From: Pseudomonadota bacterium
GTDB taxonomy: Bacteria > Pseudomonadota > Gammaproteobacteria > Xanthomonadales > Xanthomonadaceae
DNA length: 8,561 nucleotides
Assembly: GCA_023438325.1 (NCBI GenBank)
Contig: JAEXRB010000117.1
Location: forward strand, 1 to 8,561
Reading direction: 5' to 3'
The position numbers and the translations under genes were made by a program. The notes under the pieces are model-generated. The model was given only the letters and a program-made list of their open reading frames with translations. It had not been told where the DNA came from and searched no databases. Positions 1-7,700 of the stretch are shown piece by piece. Positions within the stretch are counted from its first letter, which is position 1; the number at the start of each line of letters is the position of its first letter.

Positions 1-87
1 GGCTGGGTGCGCACCGTGGAGGACGGCTCGCGCACATTGGCGGTGCTGACGCCTGCCGGTTGGCAGCAGGTTCGGGAGAGCGGCTGA
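1..87 (+). CDS. C-terminal end of a probable ArsR-family winged-helix regulator (partial, 5' end outside window)
   Basis: Frame 1 is open from the window edge to a TGA at 85-87 and encodes 28 residues containing GWVRTVEDGSRTLAVLTPAG. This is the typical ending of ArsR/SmtB-type transcription factors: a beta-wing strand rich in Trp/Arg, a turn with DGSR, then 'LTPAG' leading into the last helix. The DNA-binding helix and any metal-sensing Cys/His residues lie outside the window, so the ligand cannot be judged. The gene converges on the tnpT-like gene and ends about 48 bp before the putative transposon end at 136, so it is probably a host or neighbouring gene beside the insertion. Another winged-helix family such as MarR or PadR is possible. 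The call rests on a short fragment. Confidence 0.5.
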   Translation, partial: GWVRTVEDGSRTLAVLTPAGWQQVRESG

Positions 88-135
88 GGGCCATCGCTCC
101 ACTTCGCGTGCGGTGGACAAAATGCCGGTGAGGTT

Positions 136-183
136 GGGGTTCAGCCGAGATACGTGTAAAAATGCCCCATAGAATCTATTTTC
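136..183 (+). repeat. Possible Tn3-family terminal inverted repeat (one end of a Tn4651-like element)
   Basis: The segment starts GGGGTTCAGCCGAGATACG, runs into TAAAAATGCC and ends in an AT-rich stretch. A GGGG start followed by a 38-48 bp mixed tract is usual for Tn3-family ends, and from memory the motif GCCGAGATA is like the ends of Tn4651/Tn5041-type transposons. It lies just beyond the 3' end of the tnpT-like gene, where such an end would be expected. The preceding five bases, AGGTT (131-135), would be one copy of a target duplication. No matching inverted copy is visible in the window, so the second end is either outside or lost. Confidence 0.35.
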
Positions 184-195
184 CCTCGTAGATTC
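172..195 (-). terminator. Hairpin at the 3' end of the tnpT-like gene, possible terminator
   Basis: GAATCTA (172-178) and TAGATTC (189-195) are perfect 7-bp inverted arms around a 10-nt loop. The hairpin overlaps the stop codon of the minus-strand gene (196-194). A run of T on that strand follows only after about ten bases (the plus-strand A-run near 158-162), so it is not a classical intrinsic terminator. It sits between two converging genes and may act weakly, or may simply be part of the transposon end. Confidence 0.3.
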
Positions 196-1234
196 ATTTG
201 GTTGCCGGTTTTTTTTGGGTGCCCGATCCGTCAGCGCGATCGGGTCGCAGTTGCGTCATCAACTGCTCCAGCGTGGTCAAACGCACGCCGGCCCGCAACG
301 CCTCGACCTCTGCCTGTTCGCGACGCTCCCGCTCCTTCGCCAGATCGGCGCGAGCGCTGTCCAGTTCGGCACGGACAGTCTCCAGTAGTTGGGCGTCCTG
401 CGCCCAGCGCGCCTGCAAGGCCTGGTGCTCAGTCGCCGTAAGCCGCAGCGCATCCAGTTCCTGAAGTTGCGCGTCTGCGGCTTGCAGCGCTTGCGCCAGG
501 TCACGCTCCAGGCGGGTGTGGCGCTCCAGCCACTGACTGTTATCGCGGTTGAGCTGCAACAGTTCGTGGTTCTTGACCATCAGCGCCTCGTTGGCTTGGC
601 GCAGGGCCACCTGCAGCTCCTGCACCTGGTGCTCGTGGCGGCGCTGCTCCTGCTCGCGCTGCTCTTTCATCGAGGTCCGGTAATGCTCCAGCGCCTCACG
701 GGCGTGGGCATGCTTCTCTTCCAGCGATTTCGCATGGGCCTCGTGCTCGGCCACACGGGCGATCAGGCCGGCGATGCGTTCGCTGAGCTGCGCGACCTCC
801 GTCACCTGTTCGGCCAAGGCCTGCTGGGTAGCGGCGTGCGTTGTCTTTTCCTCGTGCAAGGCGGTTTCAACGCGCTGGAGCTGGGCGCTCAGCGCTTCCG
901 CTTCCTGCTGGGCACGCTCCAACGACTGGCTACGCTCATGCAGTTGCGCCTCGAAGCGCTGACGAGCCTCGGTGACGACCGCCTCGGCCTCCTCGTACAG
1001 GCGCCCGGAGAGCCGGCCGACCAGATCCTGCAAAGCATCGCTGACCGCGACCTTGGCGCCCAGGCCTTGCCCTTCCTCTTCCTCCAACTCCTTCAGATAG
1101 CGGTGGATCGTGGTCTTGGAACCGGTGTTGCCCAACGTCACCCGCACTGCGTCCACCGAGGGGTGCTTGCCCTGCGCCCGCAGCGTATCGCGGGCCTTCT
1201 GGATGTCGCTCTTGTACAGGCCGCCGCGTGCCAT
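194..1234 (-). CDS. tnpT: KfrA_N-domain coiled-coil DNA-binding protein, TnpT-like (cointegrate resolution protein T)
   Basis: This gene encodes 346 residues. Residues 1-60 match the KfrA N-terminal DNA-binding domain: a helical start (GGLYKSDIQKARDTLRAQG), then a helix-turn-helix with VDAVRVTLGNTGSKTTIHRYLKELE. Residues from about 60 to 330 are an almost unbroken Glu/Gln/Leu/Arg-rich coiled coil, and the tail is basic (QKKPATK). KfrA is a plasmid repressor. Proteins of this length and layout are also the TnpT factors of Tn4651-type Tn3 transposons, which bind the resolution site and assist the tyrosine recombinase TnpS. I favour TnpT because the upstream region carries a recombinase-like core site (1324-1356) and the downstream side a Tn3-like end. 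The ATG at 1234 is preceded by GGAGAG (1239-1244). No tnpS is present, so the gene is probably an orphan. The DNA-binding coiled-coil family is secure; the TnpT role is inferred. Confidence 0.7.
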   Translation of the reverse strand: MARGGLYKSDIQKARDTLRAQGKHPSVDAVRVTLGNTGSKTTIHRYLKELEEEEGQGLGAKVAVSDALQDLVGRLSGRLYEEAEAVVTEARQRFEAQLHERSQSLERAQQEAEALSAQLQRVETALHEEKTTHAATQQALAEQVTEVAQLSERIAGLIARVAEHEAHAKSLEEKHAHAREALEHYRTSMKEQREQEQRRHEHQVQELQVALRQANEALMVKNHELLQLNRDNSQWLERHTRLERDLAQALQAADAQLQELDALRLTATEHQALQARWAQDAQLLETVRAELDSARADLAKERERREQAEVEALRAGVRLTTLEQLMTQLRPDRADGSGTQKKPATK

Positions 1235-1250
1235 CGCGCTCTCCGACTAT

Positions 1251-1291
1251 TTCGTAATGTATTACATACCACGAAATTACATACCAATCAA
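1251..1291 (-). promoter_or_regulatory. Probable tnpT promoter with overlapping repeated operator sites
   Basis: Two exact 11-bp direct repeats, ATTACATACCA, lie at 1261-1271 and 1276-1286 (period 15 bp). The first overlaps a palindrome, GTAAT-GT-ATTAC (1254-1265), and TTCGT/ACGAA arms at 1251-1255 and 1271-1275 surround it. Read on the minus strand, TTGATT (1291-1286) can serve as -35 with TATGTA (17-bp spacer) or the better TGTAAT (19-bp spacer) as -10, inside the repeats. KfrA-type proteins repress their own genes from such repeats, so autoregulation is likely. The repeats are plain in the sequence; the promoter assignment is tentative. Confidence 0.45.
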
Positions 1292-1323
1292 GTTACGGAA
1301 CGGGCAATAATTTGACCGTATTT

Positions 1324-1356
1324 TGAAGCGGGATAATAGTGGTTTATCCCGTGTCA
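1324..1356. other. 33-bp inverted repeat with 7-bp centre, probable rst (resolution) core site of a TnpS/TnpT system
   Basis: The exact arms CGGGATAA (1329-1336) and TTATCCCG (1344-1351) flank the 7-bp spacer TAGTGGT. The arms extend to 13 bp with 11 matches (TGA..CGGGATAA on each side), giving 33 bp in all. Paired binding arms around a 6-8 bp centre are the usual form of a tyrosine-recombinase crossover site. In Tn4651-type transposons the core of the resolution site rst lies between divergent tnpS and tnpT, which is the position seen here relative to the tnpT-like gene. On the plus strand TTGACC (1312-1317) and GATAAT (1332-1337) might be remains of a tnpS promoter, but the 14-bp spacing is short. 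The repeat itself is certain; the function is inferred. Confidence 0.5.
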
Positions 1357-1376
1357 GCCGCCTGAGGCCTGCACCA

Positions 1377-1464
1377 GGGGGGGCATTCAGTACGAAACTG
1401 GAATGTGCCGCCGCGTGCTAGCGCTCGGTAAGCGCTGCATTTTCCGTTTGTCAGAATCATGGCC
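1377..1464. repeat. Imperfect long palindrome in the non-coding stretch between tnpT core site and the ATPase gene
   Basis: After a run of seven G (1377-1383), the segment ATTCAGTACGAAACTGGAA (1385-1403) is mirrored, with small gaps, by the complement of TTCCGTTTGTCAGAAT (1442-1457). The shared pattern on the two arms is ATTC, G, AC, AAAC, GGAA, TG, GC. The centre holds AGCGCT-CGGTA-AGCGCT (1420-1436). It could be a degraded Tn3-like end pair, part of an extended resolution site, or chance. The whole gap 1235-1532 holds no convincing gene; the longest plus-strand peptide from the ATG at 1403 is 24 codons and unrecognised. Confidence 0.3.
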
Positions 1465-1503
1465 GGCAGCGTGCTGACGAGAAGCAAAAGCGGTCAAGGG
1501 CGC

Positions 1504-1527
1504 GCAGGCTCTCTTCATGAGCCCTGC
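1504..1527 (-). terminator. Hairpin downstream of the P-type ATPase gene, possible operon terminator
   Basis: GCAGGCTC (1504-1511) and GAGCCCTGC (1519-1527) pair as an 8-bp stem with one bulged base around a 7-nt loop. It begins five bases after the stop codon (TAG, 1535-1533) of the last gene of the minus-strand operon, the right place for a terminator. No T-run follows directly, so it may be a weak terminator or an mRNA-stabilising 3' hairpin. Confidence 0.4.
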
Positions 1528-1532
1528 CGCGT

Positions 1533-4028
1533 CTAGCCAACGTGGGTTAGGTACGCCAACAGCCGCAGCGCATTGAAAACCACGAGCAAGGTGGATCCTT
1601 CGTGAATAGCGACTGCTGGTCCGATCCCCAAGCCCAAAATCGTTGCGGGCACGAGGAAGGCGACAATGCTCAGGCTGACGAACACGTTCTGACGGATCAC
1701 CTTGCGCGTGTGACGGCTCAAGTCCACCGCAAATGGCAGGTGGCGGAGGTCATCGGCCATCAGCGCGACATCCGCGGTCTCCAGTGCGACATCCGAACCC
1801 GCGGCGCCCATCGCGATGCCGACCGTGGCGCTGGCCATCGCCGGCGCGTCGTTGACGCCGTCACCCACCATCGCGACCTTGTCCTGCGCGCGCAGCTTGC
1901 GTATGGCCTCAACCTTGTCCTCGGGCATCAGGTCGCCCCAGGCTTCATCAAGGCCGACTTCCGAGGCGATCGCCTCGGCGACCCGTTGGTGGTCGCCGGA
2001 GATCATGATCATGCGGGTGATGCCGAGTTCACGCAGTGCCTTCAGCGCTTCAGGCGCACCGGCCCGCGCGGTATCGAGCAGGCCGATGGCGCCGAGATCG
2101 CGCGCCCCTTGCCTGACGACCATCGAGGTGCGCCCTGCAGCGCGAAGTTGTGCGATGGCGGCAGCCGCCGATTCCCCCAGCGGAGCGACGCCGTCGGCGC
2201 CGAACATCTCGGCCTTGCCAATCCAGACCGTCTCGTTGTCGAAGGTGGCAGTGACGCCGCGTCCGATCAGGTTCTCGAGCCCGCTCGCGGAAGGGATCTC
2301 GCGCCCGCCCAGCCGCTCGCGGCCATCCCGGGCAATCGCCGCGGCCAGCGGATGGTCGCTGAGAGACTCAACTGCCGTTGCAACGGTGAGCAGTTCCTCC
2401 TCCGCCACCCCATCGACGGCGATGACATTGGTGATGCGCGGACGCCCTTCGGTCAGGGTGCCCGTCTTGTCGAAGGCCATTGCACTGAGCGAGCCGAGTT
2501 CTTCCAGGGGCGCGCCGCCCTTGATCAGCACGCCGCCGCGGGCCGCGCGGGCAATGCCTGACAGCACCGCGCTGGGCGTGGCGATGGCCAGCGCGCAGGG
2601 ACTGGCGGCCACCAGCACCGCCATCGCGCGGTAGAAGCTGTCCCGGAAGGGTTCGTCGACGACCACCCACGCGAACAACAGCAGGAAGGCCAACACAAGC
2701 ACCGCAGGTACGAAGATGCGCTCGAACCGGTCGGTGAAGCGCTGGGTCGGCGACTTCCGCGTTTCGGCCTCGCTGACCATCTGGACCACTCGCGCCAAGG
2801 CCGAATCGGTGGACTTGCGCGTGACCTCGACCTCGATTGCGCCGCTGCCATTGATGGTCCCGGCGAACACCCGTGAGGCGGCATCGACGCTATCCGGCCG
2901 TGTGCGCGCGGTCGAGGGGTCGTCCACGGGCCGCTTGTCAACCGGGATGCTTTCGCCGGTCACCGGTGCCTGGTTCACGCTGGAGGTACCGAGTACGAGA
3001 AAGCCGTCGGCGGACAGGCGTTCGTTCGGCTTGATCAGGACGACATCGCCGACAACCAGTTCTTCAACTGCGATCTCCTGTATCCGGCCGTCGCGTCGTA
3101 CGGTCGCGGTGGCCGGGGCGAGCTCAGACAAGGCCTCGATGGCGCGCTTCGCCCGGCCCATCGCATAGTGTTCGAGGGCGTGGCCCAAGCTGAACAGGAA
3201 CAGTAACAACGCGCCTTCGGCCCACGACCCGATCGCCGCGGCACCGGCTGCGGCCACCAGCATCAACGTGTCGATCTCGAAGCGCTTCAGGCGCAGGTTG
3301 TCGATCGCCTCACGGAGCGTATAGAAGCCGCCGAAGAAGTATGCCGCCACGTAACAGACTAACGGCAGCCAGGCAGGCGCGCCGGCAAAGGACTTGTCCA
3401 TCAGGAAGCCAGCGAGGAGCAAGCTGCCGCATACCAGCGAGAAGATCATCTCCGTGTTCGGCCCCAGCAGCCCCGCATGTGCGTGCGACTCCCCACCGGT
3501 GCCATGCAAATGGTCGTCGCCCTCACGGTGGACGTGGCGCGCCTCATCTTCTCCATGTGCATGTTGATCGTCATTCAGAGTCTTTACCGGGACAACCTGC
3601 ATGCTGGCTAGCACGTTCAGGATGCGCGATTCGGACACCTCACGGCGGTCGAACTCGACATGGACGATGCCCGCCGCGCTGGCCTCGGCTTCGAGTACGC
3701 CCCCAAGCGACCTGAGCTGCTCGGCGACGGTGCGCGCACGACGCTGGTGGCCAATGCCCTTCACTTCCCACAGAGCATGACCGTAGCGTTCGCTGATCGC
3801 CGCGCCGGCACGCTCGACCATCTCGCGGATGCGGGCGAGTGGCACGACGTCCGGGTCATGGTGGACGCACAACTGCGTCGGCGTGCCGTCCGATCCCGCG
3901 CGCAAGTGCACCTGCACAATGCCATCGCGGCTTTCCAGGTCGTGAATCAGCCGCCTGACGCAGGCGTCGGACTCGTCCGGCACCTGCGGTAGCAGGATCT
4001 GCAGGTCGATGCGGAGCTTTCCGGTCAT
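1533..4028 (-). CDS. czcP: P1B-4 type heavy-metal translocating P-type ATPase, CzcP-like
   Basis: This 831-residue inner-membrane pump would use ATP to export divalent cations (Zn, Cd, Co by analogy with CzcP) from the cytosol to the periplasm. Visible motifs are TGES (357-360) in the actuator domain, phosphorylated D520 in DKTGT, the SDHP motif (H559-P560) in the nucleotide domain, SGD (677-679) and GDGVND (722-727). I count about eight membrane segments: four before the actuator (about 193-290), two around 438-490 and two around 783-828. The metal-site signatures are SPC (476-478) and HEGST (809-813), which mark subgroup P1B-4 rather than the CPC-type CadA/ZntA or CopA. Residues 5-77 and 84-145 look like two HMA folds without CXXC, followed by eight His in 156-184. 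I chose the ATG at 4028 because GGGAG lies 7 nt upstream; the frame stays open to an ATG at 4112 but without a comparable site. It is last in the operon, 93 bp after the CDF gene. The family is certain; the symbol and metal range are inferred. Confidence 0.85.
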   Translation of the reverse strand: MTGKLRIDLQILLPQVPDESDACVRRLIHDLESRDGIVQVHLRAGSDGTPTQLCVHHDPDVVPLARIREMVERAGAAISERYGHALWEVKGIGHQRRARTVAEQLRSLGGVLEAEASAAGIVHVEFDRREVSESRILNVLASMQVVPVKTLNDDQHAHGEDEARHVHREGDDHLHGTGGESHAHAGLLGPNTEMIFSLVCGSLLLAGFLMDKSFAGAPAWLPLVCYVAAYFFGGFYTLREAIDNLRLKRFEIDTLMLVAAAGAAAIGSWAEGALLLFLFSLGHALEHYAMGRAKRAIEALSELAPATATVRRDGRIQEIAVEELVVGDVVLIKPNERLSADGFLVLGTSSVNQAPVTGESIPVDKRPVDDPSTARTRPDSVDAASRVFAGTINGSGAIEVEVTRKSTDSALARVVQMVSEAETRKSPTQRFTDRFERIFVPAVLVLAFLLLFAWVVVDEPFRDSFYRAMAVLVAASPCALAIATPSAVLSGIARAARGGVLIKGGAPLEELGSLSAMAFDKTGTLTEGRPRITNVIAVDGVAEEELLTVATAVESLSDHPLAAAIARDGRERLGGREIPSASGLENLIGRGVTATFDNETVWIGKAEMFGADGVAPLGESAAAAIAQLRAAGRTSMVVRQGARDLGAIGLLDTARAGAPEALKALRELGITRMIMISGDHQRVAEAIASEVGLDEAWGDLMPEDKVEAIRKLRAQDKVAMVGDGVNDAPAMASATVGIAMGAAGSDVALETADVALMADDLRHLPFAVDLSRHTRKVIRQNVFVSLSIVAFLVPATILGLGIGPAVAIHEGSTLLVVFNALRLLAYLTHVG

Positions 4029-4121
4029 TGTTGTTCTCCCACGATTCGAGCGCTGGTGTCGCGCCTGCGCAAGCGTCTTGTGCATAGACCCGTCGGCAGG
4101 CCACGGCGGCATGGCCGAACT

Positions 4122-4706
4122 CTATCCATCGGATCGCGTGTTCTCGCGGACGCTCTGCAGGATCTCGATGCCGCCTTTGAACGCGACAGCAGCAATCAAG
4201 GCACCTGCCACCAGGTCCGGCCAGGACGACCCGAGCCAGAGCACCAGTACCCCGGCCACGACCACGCCGCCATTCGAAATGAAGTCGTTGAAGCTAAAGG
4301 TCTCGGCCGCCTTCATGTTCACGTCGTCGGAACGGAGGCGGCGCAGCAGCACCAGGCACCACAGATTGATGGCTCCGGCGACGAGCGCCAGTCCGATCAT
4401 GACGGGGCCGAGCGGCTCGGCCCCATACATCCATCGCCGGACCACGTCCGCCAGCACCATACCCGCGAAGATCAACAGAAGGACCCCCGACACGTTCGCC
4501 GCTCCCCGCTTCCAGGTGGGGCGGCGCTCGAGGGCAAGGTAGCTCAGCAGATAGACGGCCGCATCCGAACCGTTGTCGAGGGCATTGGCGAGCAGCGCGC
4601 TGGAATCGGCCACCCAGCCTGCCACCCCCAGTCCTGCGAACAGCGCGAGGTTCCATAACAAGACCTGCCGCAGAACACTCCTTTGCCGGGCCAGATTCGG
4701 GGTCAT
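4122..4706 (-). CDS. Short CDF-family cation transporter lacking the cytoplasmic domain
   Basis: The 194-residue protein has six membrane segments, at about 12-32, 36-58, 70-90, 100-122, 140-159 and 163-184. The layout and sequence are those of cation diffusion facilitators (CzcD, ZitB, YiiP), which exchange cytosolic Zn, Cd or Co for protons. Segment 2 carries D44xxxD48 (LLANALDNGSDAAVY), equivalent to the D45/D49 pair of YiiP. Segment 5 has NMKAAETFSFND, where D141 is kept but the usual His or Asp four residues before it is F137. The chain stops just after segment 6, so the C-terminal cytoplasmic domain (about 90 residues in ordinary CDF proteins of about 300) is absent. There is no frameshift and the stop is clean, so this looks like a natural short form. 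Its ATG overlaps the czcA stop as ATGA (4703-4706), implying coupled translation and a role beside the RND pump. The family is confident; substrate and activity are uncertain. Confidence 0.8.
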   Translation of the reverse strand: MTPNLARQRSVLRQVLLWNLALFAGLGVAGWVADSSALLANALDNGSDAAVYLLSYLALERRPTWKRGAANVSGVLLLIFAGMVLADVVRRWMYGAEPLGPVMIGLALVAGAINLWCLVLLRRLRSDDVNMKAAETFSFNDFISNGGVVVAGVLVLWLGSSWPDLVAGALIAAVAFKGGIEILQSVRENTRSDG

Positions 4707-7700
4707 GTCGCGTGCCGCTTCGGACGATGCGCGATGGCCCGCGCCGCGAAGGTGGGCAGCACCACCAGCGTCAGCACTGTCGCCGTGATCAACCCGCCGA
4801 TGACGACGGTGGCCAGCGGCTTCTGCACTTCGGCGCCGGCACCGACCGCGATCGCCATTGGAATGAAGCCGACGATGGCCACCAGCGCCGTCGTGAGCAC
4901 GGCGCGCAGACGGTTGGCGGCGCCGGTGGTCGCCGCTTCCAATGGCGCATCTCCAGCCTCGAGCCGCTCGCGGATGGCCTGCATCAGGACCAGACCGTTG
5001 AGCGTGGCAACACCGGAAACCGCGATGAAGCCCACGGCTGCCGTCACCGAGAACGGCATGCCGCGCACCAGCAGTGCCAGTACGCCTCCGACCAGTGCCA
5101 GGGGCACGCAGAGGAACACCAGCGCTGCCTCGCGGATCGACCCGAGTGCCATGTAGAGCAAGCTGCCAATCATCAGGAACACAATAGGGATCACCAGAGC
5201 CAAACGTGCTTCGGCACGCTGCAGGTTCTCGAACTGGCCACCCCAGTCCAAGTAGACGCCACTAGGCAAGGAAACGTCTGCAACGGCGGCCTGGGCTTCC
5301 TGGACGAAGCCGCCCAGATCCCGGCCACGCACGTTGGCCTGGACCACGATGCGGCGGCTGCCGTTGTTGCGACTGATCTGGTTGGGACCTTCGCTGACAG
5401 CGATGCGCGCGACCGATGACAGCGGCACCACGGTGCCGTCGGGAGCGACCACCGGCAAGGCGGCGAGCTGCGCCGGATCGTTGCGTGCGTCCTCTTCGAA
5501 CCGTACCACCACATCGAAGCGGCGATCGCCCTCGAAGATCTGGCCGGCCGCGGTGCCACCAACGCCGGTCGCCAGCGCCTCGCTGACGTCAGCCGCGCTC
5601 AGGCCGTACTGCGCCGCCGCCGCATGATCGACCCGCACGGTCAGCGTAGGCAAGCCAGAAACCTGTTCCACGCGAACGTCGGCCGCGCCGTCGATGCCGC
5701 GCAGATGGACCGAGATACGTTCTGCGACCGGCTGAAGGACGTCGAAGTCGTCGCCGTACACCATCACAGCAAGGTCGGTGCGCACGCCGGAAATCAGCTC
5801 GTTGAAGCGAAGTTCGATGGGTTGGCTGAACTCGAACGCATTGCCAATCTGTTTGTCGACAATGGACTCAAGTCGGCCGATCAGCGCTTCCTTGTCCACC
5901 GACCTGTCCGGCCACTCGGCTTTCGGCTTGAGCACGATCACGCTATCGGAGATGTTGACCGGCATCGGATCGATCGCGGCCTCCGCGGTGCCTGTCCGCG
6001 TGAAAATCGTCTCGACCTCCGGCTCGCCGGTGATGGCTTTCTCCAGCGAAAGTTGCATCGCCAGCGACTGCTCCAGCGAGGCGGAAGGCACCCGCAAGGC
6101 CTGCATCGCCAAGTTGCCCTCGTCGAGGGTCGGCATGAATTCCCGGCCCAACGAAGCGAATGCGGCGAAGCCGATGGCGAGCATGGCGACCGCCCCGATC
6201 AGCACGCGGCGCGGCCGCATCACCGCAGCGCGGATGACCGGTTCGGCCTTGCCGCGCACGAAACGGATGATTCGGGTCTCGTGTTCGCCGTCGTGCTTGC
6301 CTTCGTGGCTGTTGTCCTTTTCACGCGGCGGCGCTGCTGGCGCGGGCCGGGGCTTGGGATCACGCACGAACAGCGCGGCCATCGCCGGCACGAAGGTGAA
6401 AGAGAGGATGAACGCGCCGACCAGGGCCAGCATGAAGGTCGCGGCCATGGGCTGGAACGTTTTGCCCTCCACGCCCTCCAGCGTGAGGATCGGCGCGAAA
6501 ACCAGGAGGATGATGAGCTGACCAAACGCCGCCGGTCGCACCATCGTGCGTGCTGCCCGGATCGCCACGCCCACTCGCTCGCCTGCGGAAAGTGCGCGTC
6601 CCAGTTCGGCCCGTTTCTGGCCGAGCATGAGCAGGGTGGCCTCGATCACGATCACCGCACCGTCGACGAGGATGCCGAAGTCGAGTGCACCCAGGCTCAT
6701 CAGATTGCCGCTGATCCCGAAGCGGTTCATCCCGATCACCGCGAACAGGAACGACAGCGGGATCACCAGTGCGGTGATCGCCGCCGCCCGTATGTTGCCC
6801 AGCAGCAAAAACAGCACCACGATGACGAGCAGTGCCCCTTCGGTTAGGTTCTTGGCTACCGTCCTGACCGTGGAATTGACCAGCACGCTCCGGTCGAGCA
6901 CCGGCTCGGCGACGATGCCCGGGGGCAGTGAGCGGTTGACTTCGGTCAGGCGCTCCGCGGCCGCGAGTGCCACCGTGCGGCTGTTGCCGCCGGCGATCAT
7001 CAACGCCGTCCCGAGCACCGCTTCGTGGCCGTCCCGCGTCGCGGCACCCAGCCGTGGCGCCTGTCCGATGCCAACGCTGGCCACGTCCGCGACGCGGATC
7101 ACAAGGCCGTCGCGATTGGCGACCGGCGCCTGTGCCAGATCACCGACGGTCTGCGCCAGCGCATCTGCCCGAACGATCAGGCCTTCGCCAGCGCGCTGGA
7201 CGATGCCCGCACCGGCCTGGACGTTGGCGCGTTCCAGCGCCTGAACCAGCTCGCCCAAGCCGATGCCGTAGGCCGCCAGCCGCTCGGCATTCGGGCGGAC
7301 GGCGTATTCCTTGACGTAGCCGCCGATCGTATCGACACCGGCAAGGCCGGCGGTGGAGCGCATCTGCGGTGCGATGATCCAGTCCTGCACCGTGCGCAGG
7401 TAGGTTGCGCGCTCCTGTGCCGTCGCAAGCCGGTTGCCTTCCGGAGTCAGGTAGACCTCTTCGGCCTGCCAGCCAGGCTCGTTCGGCTTACTGACGTTCG
7501 CCGGGTCGAACGGCACGTAGTCCACCGTCCACATCAACACCTCGCCGAGGCCCGTGGTGACCGGCGACATCATCGGCGTCACGCCCTCGGGAAGATCCTC
7601 CTGCACCTCGCGCATGCGCTCGGCCACCTGCTGGCGCGCGAAGTAGATGTCGGTCTGGTCGGTGAAGATCGCCGTGACCTGCGAGAACCCGTTGCGCGAG

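Noticed and set aside
389..1315. Long plus-strand open frame of 308 codons opposite the tnpT-like gene
   Set aside because: It is a Leu/Gln-rich mirror of the coiled-coil gene, lacks a recognisable domain, and runs through the operator repeats and promoter of the real gene.
1403..1477. Small plus-strand peptide of 24 codons as the start of a tnpS remnant
   Set aside because: It has no ribosome-binding site, ends at a TGA, and I recognise no recombinase sequence in it.
1602..2561. Plus-strand open frame of 319 codons opposite the ATPase
   Set aside because: It is the complement of the conserved ATPase core (DKTGT to HEGST) and has no domain or plausible membrane pattern.
4029..4112. Upstream ATG at 4112 giving the ATPase 28 extra residues
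   Set aside because: The extra residues are low-quality and unlike a signal or metal domain, whereas the ATG at 4028 has GGGAG at ideal spacing.
4029..4121. Separate promoter (TTGCGC, 17 bp, TCGAAT) or terminator (GGCCA/TGGCC hairpin) between the CDF and ATPase genes
   Set aside because: The promoter match is poor and would start transcription on the ribosome-binding site; the hairpin has only 5-bp arms and no T-run.
5624..6847. Plus-strand open frame of 407 codons opposite czcA
   Set aside because: Its Arg/His/Asp-rich, domain-free protein is typical of the complement of a GC-rich gene, while the minus strand holds an intact RND pump.
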